The translations under genes and the position numbers were made by a program. A stretch of DNA of 64,000 nt from JBBRSD01 sp038245725 (GTDB lineage Bacteria; Actinomycetota; Coriobacteriia; Anaerosomatales; JAAXUF01), in NCBI GenBank assembly GCA_038245725.1, contig JBBRSD010000002.1:124001-188000 (forward strand), read 5' to 3'. The notes under the pieces were generated by a model. That model was not told the DNA's origin. It did not search any database and saw only the letters and a list, made by a program, of their open reading frames with translations. Positions within the stretch are counted from its first letter, which is position 1. Every line of letters begins with the position of its first letter. Of this stretch, positions 7,574 through 15,856 are shown piece after piece.

Positions 7574-7663
7574 CTACCGTCGTTGTCCTCTCCAATAGAA
7601 GCCGCCCCCGCCAAACAATAGGATCAACACGACGATGAGAATGATGAGTATTGTATTATCCAC
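7574..7663 (-). CDS. 29-residue hydrophobic membrane peptide
   Basis: A GTG at 7663 is preceded by a strong AAGGAGGAAA. The product is one hydrophobic helix (NTILIILIVVLILLFGGGG) with a short basic end FYWRGQRR. The strong ribosome-binding site, clean helix-plus-basic-tail design and immediate stop support a real gene. Similar tiny proteins occur near stress genes in many bacteria; the function is unknown. Confidence 0.6.
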   Translation of the reverse strand: MDNTILIILIVVLILLFGGGGFYWRGQRR

Positions 7664-7951
7664 GGTCGTTTCCTCCTTGTCGGTCTGGAGGTTCTCTTTG
7701 GTGTTGACGTCCCACGTCGTGCTACCACGTACTTACTGGGACCGAGAAGCCGCAGCTCAGATGCCACGCTCGCGCGGTCGCGGAGCGGACCCGAAGGCAG
7801 AGCGGGAACTGAAACCGCAGGTGAACACGAAAGGAGGCCGACTTCCGAGGAAGCCGACTTCCTGATTATTTATGGTGGACCGTAGGGATGCGTTTCGAAC
7901 AGAACGACTTTGGCGAAATCCAGCCGGCCTACTGTGGCTTGAGCCTCAGAA
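7664..7951. other. Intergenic stretch with a small hairpin
   Basis: No supported gene. AGGAAGCCGACTTCCT at 7848-7863 folds into a 6-base stem, about 90 bases past the stop of the LysE-type gene, and may be its terminator, although the T-run is poor. Confidence 0.3.
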
Positions 7952-8632
7952 TCAGAACGGCAGCCACGGAAGACTAAGGCCGAACGCTTGCCCGACGAAA
8001 CGCATGCCGAGGTAGAGGAGCGCCCCGCCAAGCACACCCATCGAGACGCCGTAACTCCGGGGTGTAAGCAGCTCCTTGCCTTTGTGCACGACCGTGATCA
8101 CGAACCCGTACCACGCGACATCGGCAAGCTCGTGGCCCACGAAGAAGGCGATCACCCCCATCGGGCCGATCGCGAGCCCATCGGACGCCAGCTTGACCCC
8201 AATCGTTGCCCACCACAGCGTCCACCACGGGTTCGAGATCGAGACGACTGCGCCCTGAGTGACGGCCCCTAGGCGGCTCGCCGAGACCGCCTGCCCATCG
8301 ACGACCTCAAGCTCATCGGCAAGCGTCCCTTGCACCGCCCCTCTGATGAGCTTGTAGCCCAGCCACAGCAGCACCGCGCCGCCCACGAGCGCGAGCGTAA
8401 GCGTCACACCGGACAGACGCAGGAATTGCTGCAGTCCGAAGGCAAAGCCGACAAGCAGGACAACTTCAAGGATGGCGTGGCCGACAAGGAGTAAGAACGC
8501 GGAAAACGGTCCGCGCTGCATGGTGCGCATCATGGTGACAGTCAGAAACGGGCCCGGCGACATCGCGCCTGAGAGACCGACGACGAAGGCCTGCAGACTC
8601 AACGTCAGCGCGGCTGTGAGCTCGTGTGACAT
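7952..8632 (-). CDS. LysE-family amino acid exporter
   Basis: 226 residues with six predicted membrane helices. The N-terminal segment FVVGLSGAMSPGPFLTVTMMRTMQRG is the conserved first helix and loop of LysE/RhtB exporters, and SISNPWWTLWWATIG is the conserved Asn-Pro motif in the middle of the protein. Family members export basic or neutral amino acids; the substrate cannot be read from sequence. It stands alone, with no regulator of the LysG type beside it. Confidence 0.85.
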   Translation of the reverse strand: MSHELTAALTLSLQAFVVGLSGAMSPGPFLTVTMMRTMQRGPFSAFLLLVGHAILEVVLLVGFAFGLQQFLRLSGVTLTLALVGGAVLLWLGYKLIRGAVQGTLADELEVVDGQAVSASRLGAVTQGAVVSISNPWWTLWWATIGVKLASDGLAIGPMGVIAFFVGHELADVAWYGFVITVVHKGKELLTPRSYGVSMGVLGGALLYLGMRFVGQAFGLSLPWLPF

Positions 8633-8886
8633 AAGCCCGCGTTCACCTCGTCTCGACCAATCTGATACATGAAGTCGATCCTGACAGGGGCGTGTACCGA
8701 GACATGCAGAAGGGTTACCTAAAGAGCACGGCTCTCAGGATAGCTGAGGCCCCGGCGTGACGCTGAGGCCCCATCTGCTCTGGGTGGGTCATCGTCGGGT
8801 TGGTTCTCACGTACCCTGTGACCCCCGGCCCCCAGGCCTTCGAGGTAGCATTGGTAACTTAGATCACCTTGAAGCAGGAGGACACG

Positions 8887-9236
8887 ATGATCCGACGACT
8901 CGCAGAGCTTCAGTTCGAAAACAAGTCCGCAATCCATCACGGCGCCGGCAATGCAGTCACAGCCGACTATCTGGCAAACGACGTGATGGACGGCGTCCTC
9001 ACGGCAGGACGAGTCGTACTGGAGCCGGGAGCAAGCATCGGACAGCATCCACACACGAACGCCGACGAGCTTTACCTCGTTCTCGAGGGCCGGGACATGG
9101 GATCTTGGACGGCGAGCGCTTCCCTATCGTCACCGGCGACATGTACTTGCTGAAGGCCGGCCAGTCACACGGAATGATCAACGACTCTGAAGCGCCGCTC
9201 GCGTTCTTCATGCTGATGACCAGGCAGCTCGACTGA
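8887..9236 (+). pseudogene. Cupin-domain protein with an internal frameshift
   Basis: The start at 8887 follows AGGAGG. The first frame gives VVLEPGASIGQHPHTNADELYLVLEGR, the first cupin motif with its metal-binding His and Glu. Homology then moves to another frame: GILDGERFPIVTGDMYLLKAGQSHGM carries the second cupin motif and runs to the stop at 9236. A one-base change around 9085-9100 (a G run in GGGCCGGGAC) explains it. Repaired, the protein is about 116 residues, a normal small cupin. It may be a true pseudogene or a sequencing error. Confidence 0.75.
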
Positions 9237-9433
9237 GAGCATTACAGCTGACGGTCAGCCCGCTGGGCGGCAGATCCGCTTTGGGTCACTCCCGCCGTCG
9301 CACCGAGGCTACCTGAACGAACTTCAGGCATCCTACGGGCGCAGAGGGATACTAACGACACGCTTGTTCGACAGACTTGGCGTCAAACCAGGCGATTTGG
9401 TCCGGCCTGACCCACAAGGCGTACACAAACGCA

Positions 9434-9462
9434 GAAGGCAACCCAACATCTGGGCTGCCTTC
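9434..9462. terminator. Strong hairpin between cupin and globin genes
   Basis: GAAGGCA-A-CCCA pairs with TGGG-C-TGCCTTC around a 5-base loop. It lies between the convergent cupin (plus) and globin (minus) genes and is probably a bidirectional terminator, though no long T-run follows. Confidence 0.55.
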
Positions 9463-9497
9463 CGTCGATAAGCCGATCCTTCACGAAGGCTAGTGTG

Positions 9498-9932
9498 CTA
9501 TGAAGCCTCGTATCCGGCATTTACCTCGACCTTGTGAGCCGAAAAGGCCGCTAGGACCTCACCCTTCTCCTGTTCGGGCACGCCGAAGTGATCCAGGGAC
9601 TTGGCGAGTTCTGTCGCGACTTCGTCGAATTCCGCAGGTGATATTTGAAGGTTCCAATGCGCCATCTCGAGGCCCATCGGAGTACTTCCAGGCATCGTGC
9701 CCTGGTACTGGAACGGACCGCCCGCTGCAGCGCAGACCCACAGAGTCCGCATGAACTTGAGACCTGGCAGTCTGCCCAACTGCTCCGTGCTCCACGTGTT
9801 GAGGGCCGGGTTGGGTGAACCCTGTCCGACCTTCGGGTTCTTCACGACTTCATCGCTGAAATGGTCGACCACTGCGGCGATCGCGAAGACGCCGCCAAGA
9901 CGCTCGTATAGGGTCTTCTGGCTTTCTTGCAT
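9498..9932 (-). CDS. Group I-like truncated hemoglobin
   Basis: 144 residues from the ATG at 9932 (AAAGGGGC upstream); the frame is open further up but without a start signal. LYERLGGVFAIAAVVDHFSDEVVKNP matches the A-B helices of truncated globins. GGPFQYQG and the proximal-His region MAHWNLQISPAEFDEV match the E-F helices. The Phe-Tyr pair usual in helix B is His-Phe here. Expected roles are O2 or NO binding and detoxification. It lies among hemerythrin and metal-binding protein genes. Confidence 0.8.
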   Translation of the reverse strand: MQESQKTLYERLGGVFAIAAVVDHFSDEVVKNPKVGQGSPNPALNTWSTEQLGRLPGLKFMRTLWVCAAAGGPFQYQGTMPGSTPMGLEMAHWNLQISPAEFDEVATELAKSLDHFGVPEQEKGEVLAAFSAHKVEVNAGYEAS

Positions 9933-10225
9933 TGTGTTTCGCCCCTTTCTGGACGTGTCCGGCATGAAATACACGCGTGCCGGTTCGTGAGTACACACGG
10001 GATTCTTGCCCCTGAATCCCGCCCAGTAACCTCCAGTTCTTCCATGGTGTGCTCTGGAGATCGTGCCCGCCACGAGAATTCTCGGCCCCTACGCAAGAGG
10101 CTTTTGAGGATGAAGGAGTCGCCTGAGGCACGGACCGGTGGACGCCTTAGCCCCGCGCGTGCCCGTAAACGGCTCCCTCGTCGTCCAAAGAGCGTCCGCA
10201 GGAAGACCCCTCACACCTCACCATG
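9933..10225. other. No gene recognised
   Basis: 293 bases between the globin start and the end of the DUF488 gene. It should contain the globin promoter, but no convincing -35/-10 pair is seen. Confidence 0.35.
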
Positions 10226-10754
10226 CTAGTCGGCCGGCGCGGGGTACGTGATCACATCCTCCTCGACCTTGGCGAACGGCGTGAGCATATGCCGCCTGGC
10301 AGAGGAGGGCCCGATGATGTCGACGACGTCGATCCCTCGAACGAGCAGTGCGTCTGCGATCAGCGAGCGATGGCAACGCCAGGGGACGGCCTCGGCACAC
10401 ATGATCGCCGTGGCGCGCCGCGCGGGCCTCGACGATCGGAGCGTCAAGGGCTTCGGCGAACTCATCCGTCTGCATGTAGTCGGCGTAGGCTCTGAAGCTC
10501 TGGTTTCGCCAACCTGAGTTGGGCGAATCGGGACTCGAGTGCCGAAAGCCACCCAGTCCGTTGAGGTGGAGGTAGCGAATGTTGCTGTCCGGCAGGGACC
10601 GCTGCAGCGCGAGCATGTCGAACTGCGGGTTGTGTGCGGAATGAGGGACGCTGCGTACATCCGCGACCAGTGTGATTCCGTGCTCGGACAGCAATGCGAC
10701 GAACTCCGCCGCGGACCGCGTGGAATGGCCGATCGTGTACAGGGCCGAGCTCAT
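10226..10754 (-). pseudogene. DUF488 protein with an internal frameshift
   Basis: The first frame from 10754 reads LYTIGHSTRSAAEFVALLSEHGITLVADVRSVP, the opening of DUF488 proteins. The conserved C-terminal part, ATAIMCAEAVPWRCHRSLIADALL, is in a different frame that ends at 10226. The switch lies near 10395-10420. The intact protein would be about 175 residues with the conserved Cys and Arg-Cys-His motif. The start directly abuts the stop of the upstream glycosylase gene. DUF488 function is unknown. Confidence 0.75.
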
Positions 10755-11381
10755 CTAGCCTCGCCTCTCGCCGGCCGCTCGGGAAGCCATCAGATAGAAG
10801 CTCGCGGCAGAGCGGTGAGGCTTCCACGCCTCGGCGCGCTCGAGTAACTCCTCGCGACTCGCGGGCCGTCCCAGACCCATCATCCTCCCCGCCTCCGCCC
10901 GCACGCCTAGATCGTCGACAGCAAGGATGTCAGGCCGCGCCAGCGCGAACATCAGGAACATCTCGGCCGACCACGGCCCCACACCGCGGAGCCGCATCAG
11001 CTCGGAAATGGCCTGTTCATCACCAAGCGCCTCGAGCCGCGTGGAATCGAACTCCCCGCTGAGAAACCTGCGGGCGATATCGCGGACATACGAAGACTTC
11101 TGGCGGGACAGCCCCGCCTCACGCAGCTCACAATCGTCAGCAGAACCGAGCGCCTCGGGCGTGACCCCAAACGAAGCGGACAGCCTGCCAAAGATCACGC
11201 GAGCGGCTCGCTCGGACAACTGCTGGCCGACAATCGAGCGAACGAGCGCGACGAAGGGATCTGACGGAGGCGAAAGGCTCACGGCCCCGACGCGGTCGAT
11301 CAGCGCGCCGAGCGCCGGATCGGCCTCGGCGAGCGCGGCGGATACGGCGTCATCGGACTCGTAGTGTATCGAAGGGCTCAT
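10755..11381 (-). CDS. AlkA-type DNA-3-methyladenine glycosylase
   Basis: 208 residues from the ATG at 11381 (GAAGG upstream). VALVRSIVGQQLSERAARVIFGRL and LMRLRGVGPWSAEMFLMFAL are the helix-hairpin-helix core of the HhH-GPD superfamily. The catalytic Asp lies in ILAVDDLGVRAEAGRM. It excises alkylated bases in base-excision repair. It lacks the N-terminal beta domain of E. coli AlkA and resembles short bacterial forms. The open frame extends 40 codons upstream without a better start. Confidence 0.88.
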   Translation of the reverse strand: MSPSIHYESDDAVSAALAEADPALGALIDRVGAVSLSPPSDPFVALVRSIVGQQLSERAARVIFGRLSASFGVTPEALGSADDCELREAGLSRQKSSYVRDIARRFLSGEFDSTRLEALGDEQAISELMRLRGVGPWSAEMFLMFALARPDILAVDDLGVRAEAGRMMGLGRPASREELLERAEAWKPHRSAASFYLMASRAAGERRG

Positions 11382-11549
11382 GCCTTCGAATATGCCCAAG
11401 GAACCTTCGGGTAGATGCGGATCGTGCGCGAACCCAAGGGGTTGTTGTGACGACCCGTGAGATGGCCGCTGGCGTCGGCCAAGGGTTTGCCCCGCGGGCA
11501 AGTCCGGGAAGAGCCTACCCCGACGGTACGGATTGATGGAGGTGGCGAG

Positions 11550-12104
11550 ATGACTGCGACAGAGGATCTCCGATCAGAGCATGCGGGCGTCGGTCGAATG
11601 CTCGGCATCATGGATGCGATGGCTGAACGAATGAGAGCAGGGGTTCGCACGGACGAAGGCGAGGTAGCTGAGGTGATCGAGTTCCTCCGGGTCTTCATCG
11701 ATCAGTGTCATCACACCAAGGAGGAGCAGCTGCTCTTCCCCGCGCTTCGGACCGCCAACGTCGCCTCTGTCGAGGAGACTCTGGCCATTCTGACGGCAGA
11801 GCACGCGCGAGGACGCGAGATCGTGGCTCAGATGGCCGCGGCCGCCGATCGCCTCCCCGACGATGAGGGGGCAGCGGCTGCCGAGCTCGTTCAAGCCATT
11901 GCAGAGTACACAAAGCTGCTGAACGCGCACATCCGCCGCGAAGAGAACGACTGCTTCAGCGTCGCGGACCACGAACTGCCGGCGTCGGTTCAAGACGGGC
12001 TCAACGAGGGATACGAGCGCATAGAACGTGAAGTCATCGGAGAAGGCCGGCACGAGGCCTTTCACGCCTTGCTCGACCGGCTGTCGCTCGTCTACGCCGG
12101 ATGA
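11550..12104 (+). CDS. Hemerythrin-like HHE-domain protein
   Basis: 184 residues, start at 11550 after GGAGGTG. The diiron ligands of the hemerythrin four-helix bundle are visible: His in LRSEHAGVGRML, the HHTKEEQLLFP motif, EHARGREI, and the closing HIRREENDCF. Such proteins bind O2 or NO or act in iron and oxidative-stress handling. It is divergent from the glycosylase gene and followed by a DUF1540 gene in the same direction. Confidence 0.88.
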   Translation: MTATEDLRSEHAGVGRMLGIMDAMAERMRAGVRTDEGEVAEVIEFLRVFIDQCHHTKEEQLLFPALRTANVASVEETLAILTAEHARGREIVAQMAAAADRLPDDEGAAAAELVQAIAEYTKLLNAHIRREENDCFSVADHELPASVQDGLNEGYERIEREVIGEGRHEAFHALLDRLSLVYAG

Positions 12105-12192
12105 CCGTTGGTCGAGAAGTTGGCGGACGCGCCAGCGCATCAGGGTACATGCAGCGTATTAGCGGCGGATCCCGACGAGAGGAGGGCATATC

Positions 12193-12507
12193 ATGCCCTT
12201 GGAAGACAGGAACAAGCAGCCCCTGAGAGACGACAACGGCAGTGTCCTGACGTGCACGGTGGAGGACTGCTCCTACAACGAGGAGCTCGAGTGCCTCGCA
12301 CCGGCGATACACGTGGGTGACACCGATCACCCCGCATGCGACACGTTCACCCGCCAGAAGGACGTTTCGAAGGCTCAGCAGGAGTCGATCGTGTCGGGTT
12401 GTGCGGTCGGGGAATGCACGTTCAACAGCGAGATGCAGTGCGGGGCACGCGGAGTCACCATCGATCACCACGCGGAGCATGCGGACTGCGTGACGTTCAG
12501 GCCATAG
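12193..12507 (+). CDS. Two-domain DUF1540 Cys-rich protein
   Basis: 104 residues after a strong GAGGAGG. It contains two copies of the DUF1540 pattern: CTVEDCSYNEELECLAPAI with Cys in HPACDTF, and CAVGECTFNSEMQCGARGV with ADCVTF. Each repeat has four Cys likely to bind a metal. Function unknown. It is probably co-transcribed with the hemerythrin gene 88 bases upstream and ends at a very strong hairpin. Confidence 0.85.
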   Translation: MPLEDRNKQPLRDDNGSVLTCTVEDCSYNEELECLAPAIHVGDTDHPACDTFTRQKDVSKAQQESIVSGCAVGECTFNSEMQCGARGVTIDHHAEHADCVTFRP

Positions 12508-12540
12508 CGAAGCCAAGGGCTCGGCTGCTCTGTGGTCATA

Positions 12541-12585
12541 CGTATGCGGCACCCGGGAGAGACATGAGACCGGGTGCCGCATACG
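12541..12585. terminator. Strong bidirectional terminator hairpin
   Basis: A perfect inverted repeat with 16-base arms (CGTATGCGGCACCCGG and its complement) around a 13-base loop. It sits between convergent DUF1540 (plus) and DUF488 (minus) genes. Confidence 0.75.
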
Positions 12586-12607
12586 CCATTCCATGGTCAT
12601 ATCGCGT

Positions 12608-12973
12608 TCAGTCGCGCGAGCGCTTCGACCTCTTCTTGAGCACCTCGACGAGCACGTCAGCCTCGTTGTGCGCTTCGTCCTTCGCGCCGAACAGGATCGT
12701 GACGGTCTTCCGATGCCGTTCGATGTCGTCGATCAGGTCGAGCAGTTCCTCATGTGCCTCGAGTTCCTTCACGTACCGTTTCTGGAACTCAGGCCACTTC
12801 TCCACCACGTGGCCGTACCACTCGCGAAGCTCGGTCGTTGGCGCGATGCGGCGAAGCCACAGGTCGACATGCGCAGACTCCTCCGACACACCCCGCGGCC
12901 ACAGGCGGTCCACGAGGATCCGGTAGCCGTCGGCCTCCGAAAACTGCTCGTAGATGCGCTTCAGTTTGATACT
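12608..12973 (-). CDS. DUF488 family protein (YeaO-like)
   Basis: About 121 residues. Starts SIKLKRIYEQFSEADGYRILVDRLWPRGVSEESA, the classic opening of the short YeaO-like DUF488 group, and continues with WYGHVVEKWPEF and VTILFGAKDEAHNEADVL. The GTG at 12973 gives the family's normal N-terminus; another GTG at 12985 is possible. Function unknown. It is the second DUF488 member in this segment and is intact, unlike the one at 10226. Confidence 0.82.
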   Translation of the reverse strand, partial: SIKLKRIYEQFSEADGYRILVDRLWPRGVSEESAHVDLWLRRIAPTTELREWYGHVVEKWPEFQKRYVKELEAHEELLDLIDDIERHRKTVTILFGAKDEAHNEADVLVEVLKKRSKRSRD

Positions 12974-13005
12974 CACCGGCCTCACGTCCTTGGATGCATC
13001 GCGGG

Positions 13006-13299
13006 CTACCGGCCGGTCTGCTCGGCGGCACCGTGGGCGCAGTAGTGGTTGTTAGCGAGCTCGTTCTCACCCCACACGGGACAGGCGGCGCAGTTGCACA
13101 GGTTGATGAGCTCCAGATCCGTACAGATCGCCTTGCCGGTCGAACAATACATGCCTCCCAAACGCTCGGGCGGCGGAAGTTCATTCTTGCCCTTCGACGC
13201 CTCGTAGAGATCCGTGGCGCACTTGCTCTTGGCTTGCACGGGACAGCTCCCGCACCAGCACTTGTCGACGTTCTCCTGCGTGTACGCGACTTCGGGCAC
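13006..13299 (-). CDS. DUF2769 Cys-rich protein
   Basis: 97 residues, GTG start at 13299 with AAGGAG upstream. ENVDKCWCGSCPVQAKSKCA is the DUF2769 signature. Further Cys occur in MYCSTGKAICTD and LINLCNCAACPVWGEN, at least ten in all, suggesting a metal-binding protein. It is transcribed towards the DUF488 gene 32 bases downstream. The family is common in anaerobic bacteria and archaea; function unknown. Confidence 0.82.
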   Translation of the reverse strand: MPEVAYTQENVDKCWCGSCPVQAKSKCATDLYEASKGKNELPPPERLGGMYCSTGKAICTDLELINLCNCAACPVWGENELANNHYCAHGAAEQTGR

Positions 13300-13833
13300 C
13301 TTCTTCTCCTTTGGTCCGAGCGCCGGCGACCTCGCCGTCTACTTGTCTTTGGTCTATCCAACCACGGTTGTCGCGATCCTCGTCAGGTCCTCCAAGGATG
13401 TCACCGAGACATCGGGGTCGCGGCGTCGTTCTGGGCGCTGATATTCAACTTGTCCATATACGGGGACGACCCTTCCCCCGCCGCTCGGAATTCGGTCTGT
13501 CCCATTTCAGTCCCCGGAGAAGTGGTTGCCCTGACCGGGCGCCCCGCAAACGGAGACGGAACCAGCTCCCGTGTCGCCGAGGGGAGCCTGAACGGTGACC
13601 CCTTGACTCTGCGCAAGGGCTGCACGTTCAGGCAGATCGCTGGCCGTAGGGCTTGTCTGATGAGGCGACGACGCGCTCCGGCCGCGATGCCAACCGTGAG
13701 CAGGCATTTTGCCCGTCCGATCGTGCCCTGCGGCATGGTCGCAATCACGAGGGCGCTCCGCGCAAAAGACCCACAAGACGCACTGTTTCGCAGAGCTATT
13801 ACGACGCCATTACGGCCGAGGCGTTTTGGACAT
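13300..13833. other. No gene recognised; diverged duplicate of the left flank
   Basis: Frames here are not supported. About 13590-13833 resembles 4995-5231 in block order, so this belongs to the repeated unit next to tRNA-Pro rather than to a gene. Confidence 0.4.
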
Positions 13834-13962
<129 letters not shown>

Positions 13963-14140
13963 ACATGTAGTTCTAACTGCGGAAACTCTCTTTCAGACCC
14001 TCGACCGCGAGCCGTTTCCGGCCTTTAGGGGCGGTACAGGGGCGGTCCTTGCGGATCCGCGTCCCCAGCAGCTTGAGAATAGTACCATTCCTCGGGCGGC
14101 TGTGTAGCCCCAAGTTGTCGTCCCCGAGCACGTGAACGCG

Positions 14141-14494
14141 TCACTCGGCCAGATCGCCGTCGGCGCTGTAATGCACGACCTTCACGTCTTCAACGGTCAC
14201 GAGTCCGGCCGGGATCATCGCCGACCACACGGCCGCAAGCGCGGTGATGCGCTGCGGCTCGTCGATCACCGTGACCATGACCGGGCAGTCCACCGACATC
14301 CGCAGGCCGTGCTTGACGACGTCGCGGCTCGATGCCCCGTAGCCAACCATGCCTCGGAGTGCGGTGGCGCCGGCGCACCCTTGCGTGCGTGCTTGGTCGA
14401 TGAGTGCCTGGTAGAGCGGCTTGTCGCCGTAGGCCATGTCTTCGCCCACGTAGGCGCTGAGTCGTTTGGCGGGGCCTTCGAGTCCGTGCGTCAT
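14141..14494 (-). CDS. DUF190 protein
   Basis: 117 residues from the ATG at 14494 (GGAAGGA upstream), overlapping the coaBC stop by four bases. ALIDQARTQGCAGATALRGMVGYG is the conserved DUF190 core, a small ferredoxin-fold, PII-like domain often found beside fluoride exporters (crcB), none of which is visible here. Translation is coupled to coaBC. Confidence 0.85.
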   Translation of the reverse strand: MTHGLEGPAKRLSAYVGEDMAYGDKPLYQALIDQARTQGCAGATALRGMVGYGASSRDVVKHGLRMSVDCPVMVTVIDEPQRITALAAVWSAMIPAGLVTVEDVKVVHYSADGDLAE

Positions 14495-15729
14495 GATGCG
14501 TCCTTCCTGTCGGCACCGCGCGCTGTCGCGGCCTTCCATGCGTCTGGACCGATTGTGTCCCACAACGTGCGCGCGATTGCCGTCTTTGAGAGAATCGGCA
14601 GCTCAACGGTTCCACCCGCCGAGACGAACCAGACCCTGTTTGCGTCGGCACCGAAACCCAGTCCCGGCTCCGAGACATCGTTCGCGACGACCAGATCGAG
14701 ACTCTTCGCGGTGAGCTTTCCCTGCGCTGCAGCGAGCACGTCGCATGTCTCGGCAGCGAAACCGACGAGCAACCGCTCCCCCTTCGTCGAGCCGAGCTCG
14801 GCGAGGATGTCGGTGGTGCGCTCGAGTTCGAGGGTGAACGATGCTGCGTCCTTCTTCTGCTTGTGTTCTGCGGCCATGGCGGGCCGGAAGTCGGCCACGG
14901 CGGCCGTCGCAACGACCGCGTCTGCGTACTCGAACGCCGCCAGCACCGCCTGGTGCATCTGCGCGGCGGTCTGGACGCGCACGGTGTCGACGCCGAACGG
15001 GTCCGGCAGCTCGGTCGGCCCGGTCACCAGCGTCACCGAAGCTCCGCGGCGTGAGGCCTCCTCGGCGATGGCGTAGCCGGTCTTGCCGCTGCTGCGGTTG
15101 CCGATGTAGCGCACCGGATCGATCGGCTCCTGCGTGCCGCCCGCGGTCACCAGCACTCGCACGCCCGCGAGGTCGCGCGACCTGTTCGCTTCGGCCAGCA
15201 CCGCCTCGGCGATCGCGTCGACCGCCGCCAGGCGGCCCTCGCCCACGTCGCCGCAAGCGAGCTCGCCGGTCTCGGGCTCGACGATCACGGCGCCGCGCGA
15301 GCGCAGCTTCTCGACCGCCTCACGCGTCGGCTCGGCGCGCCACATGTGGACGTTCATCGCCGGCGCGAGCACCAGAGGCGCTTCGGTCGCGAGCGCGCTC
15401 GTCGACAGCAGATCGTCGGCGCGTCCCGCCGCGAGCTTGGCGAGCGTGTTGGCGGTGGCAGGCGCGACCACGAAGACGTCGGCCTCCGCGGCGAGCGAGA
15501 TGTGATGCACCTGCGCCTCGGCTTCATCCCACAGCCCGATCGCGACCGGTTCGCCGGTCAGCGCGCAAAAGGTCGTCGGGCCGACGAACTTCGTCGCGGA
15601 CTCGGTCATCACGACCTTGACGCGGCAGCCCGCGCGCATGAGCGCGCGCGCCAGTTCGCACGACTTGTAGGCGGCGATGCAGCCGGTGACGCCGAGGACG
15701 ACGACGGGTTTCTCGGATGGTGTGTTCAT
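14491..15729 (-). CDS. coaBC: CoaBC: phosphopantothenoylcysteine decarboxylase / phosphopantothenate-cysteine ligase
   Basis: 412 residues. The N-terminal flavoprotein (CoaC, about 1-180) has VVLGVTGCIAAYKSCELARAL, the catalytic His in VHHISLA, PAMNVHMW and the substrate-clamp Cys in GELACGDVGEGRLA. The C-terminal ligase (CoaB) has VLVTAGGTQEPIDPVRYIGNRSSG split as two motifs, DAVVATAAVADFRP, and a nucleotide-binding lysine near KKDAA. It carries out two successive steps of coenzyme A synthesis in the cytoplasm. It is divergent from korA. Confidence 0.97.
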   Translation of the reverse strand: MNTPSEKPVVVLGVTGCIAAYKSCELARALMRAGCRVKVVMTESATKFVGPTTFCALTGEPVAIGLWDEAEAQVHHISLAAEADVFVVAPATANTLAKLAAGRADDLLSTSALATEAPLVLAPAMNVHMWRAEPTREAVEKLRSRGAVIVEPETGELACGDVGEGRLAAVDAIAEAVLAEANRSRDLAGVRVLVTAGGTQEPIDPVRYIGNRSSGKTGYAIAEEASRRGASVTLVTGPTELPDPFGVDTVRVQTAAQMHQAVLAAFEYADAVVATAAVADFRPAMAAEHKQKKDAASFTLELERTTDILAELGSTKGERLLVGFAAETCDVLAAAQGKLTAKSLDLVVANDVSEPGLGFGADANRVWFVSAGGTVELPILSKTAIARTLWDTIGPDAWKAATARGADRKDAS

Positions 15730-15856
15730 GCGTACCAGTATCGCATGAGCGTGCTAGCCTCTACGCCGGTGGCCGAGACTGCGCCGCCGCTCGGGTACAA
15801 ACCCCGCAACACACGCGGCCGAGAATGGCTGCGTCCCACAGCGAAAGGACGGTTCC

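Noticed and set aside
7866..7905. tRNA-like 3' end (TTCGAA with a CCACCA-like end) near 7873
   Set aside because: No arms pair; the match is too short to call.
9240..9433. A frame reading like RRGILTTRLFDRLGVKPGD after the cupin gene
   Set aside because: It looks mildly protein-like but has no start signal or recognised family.
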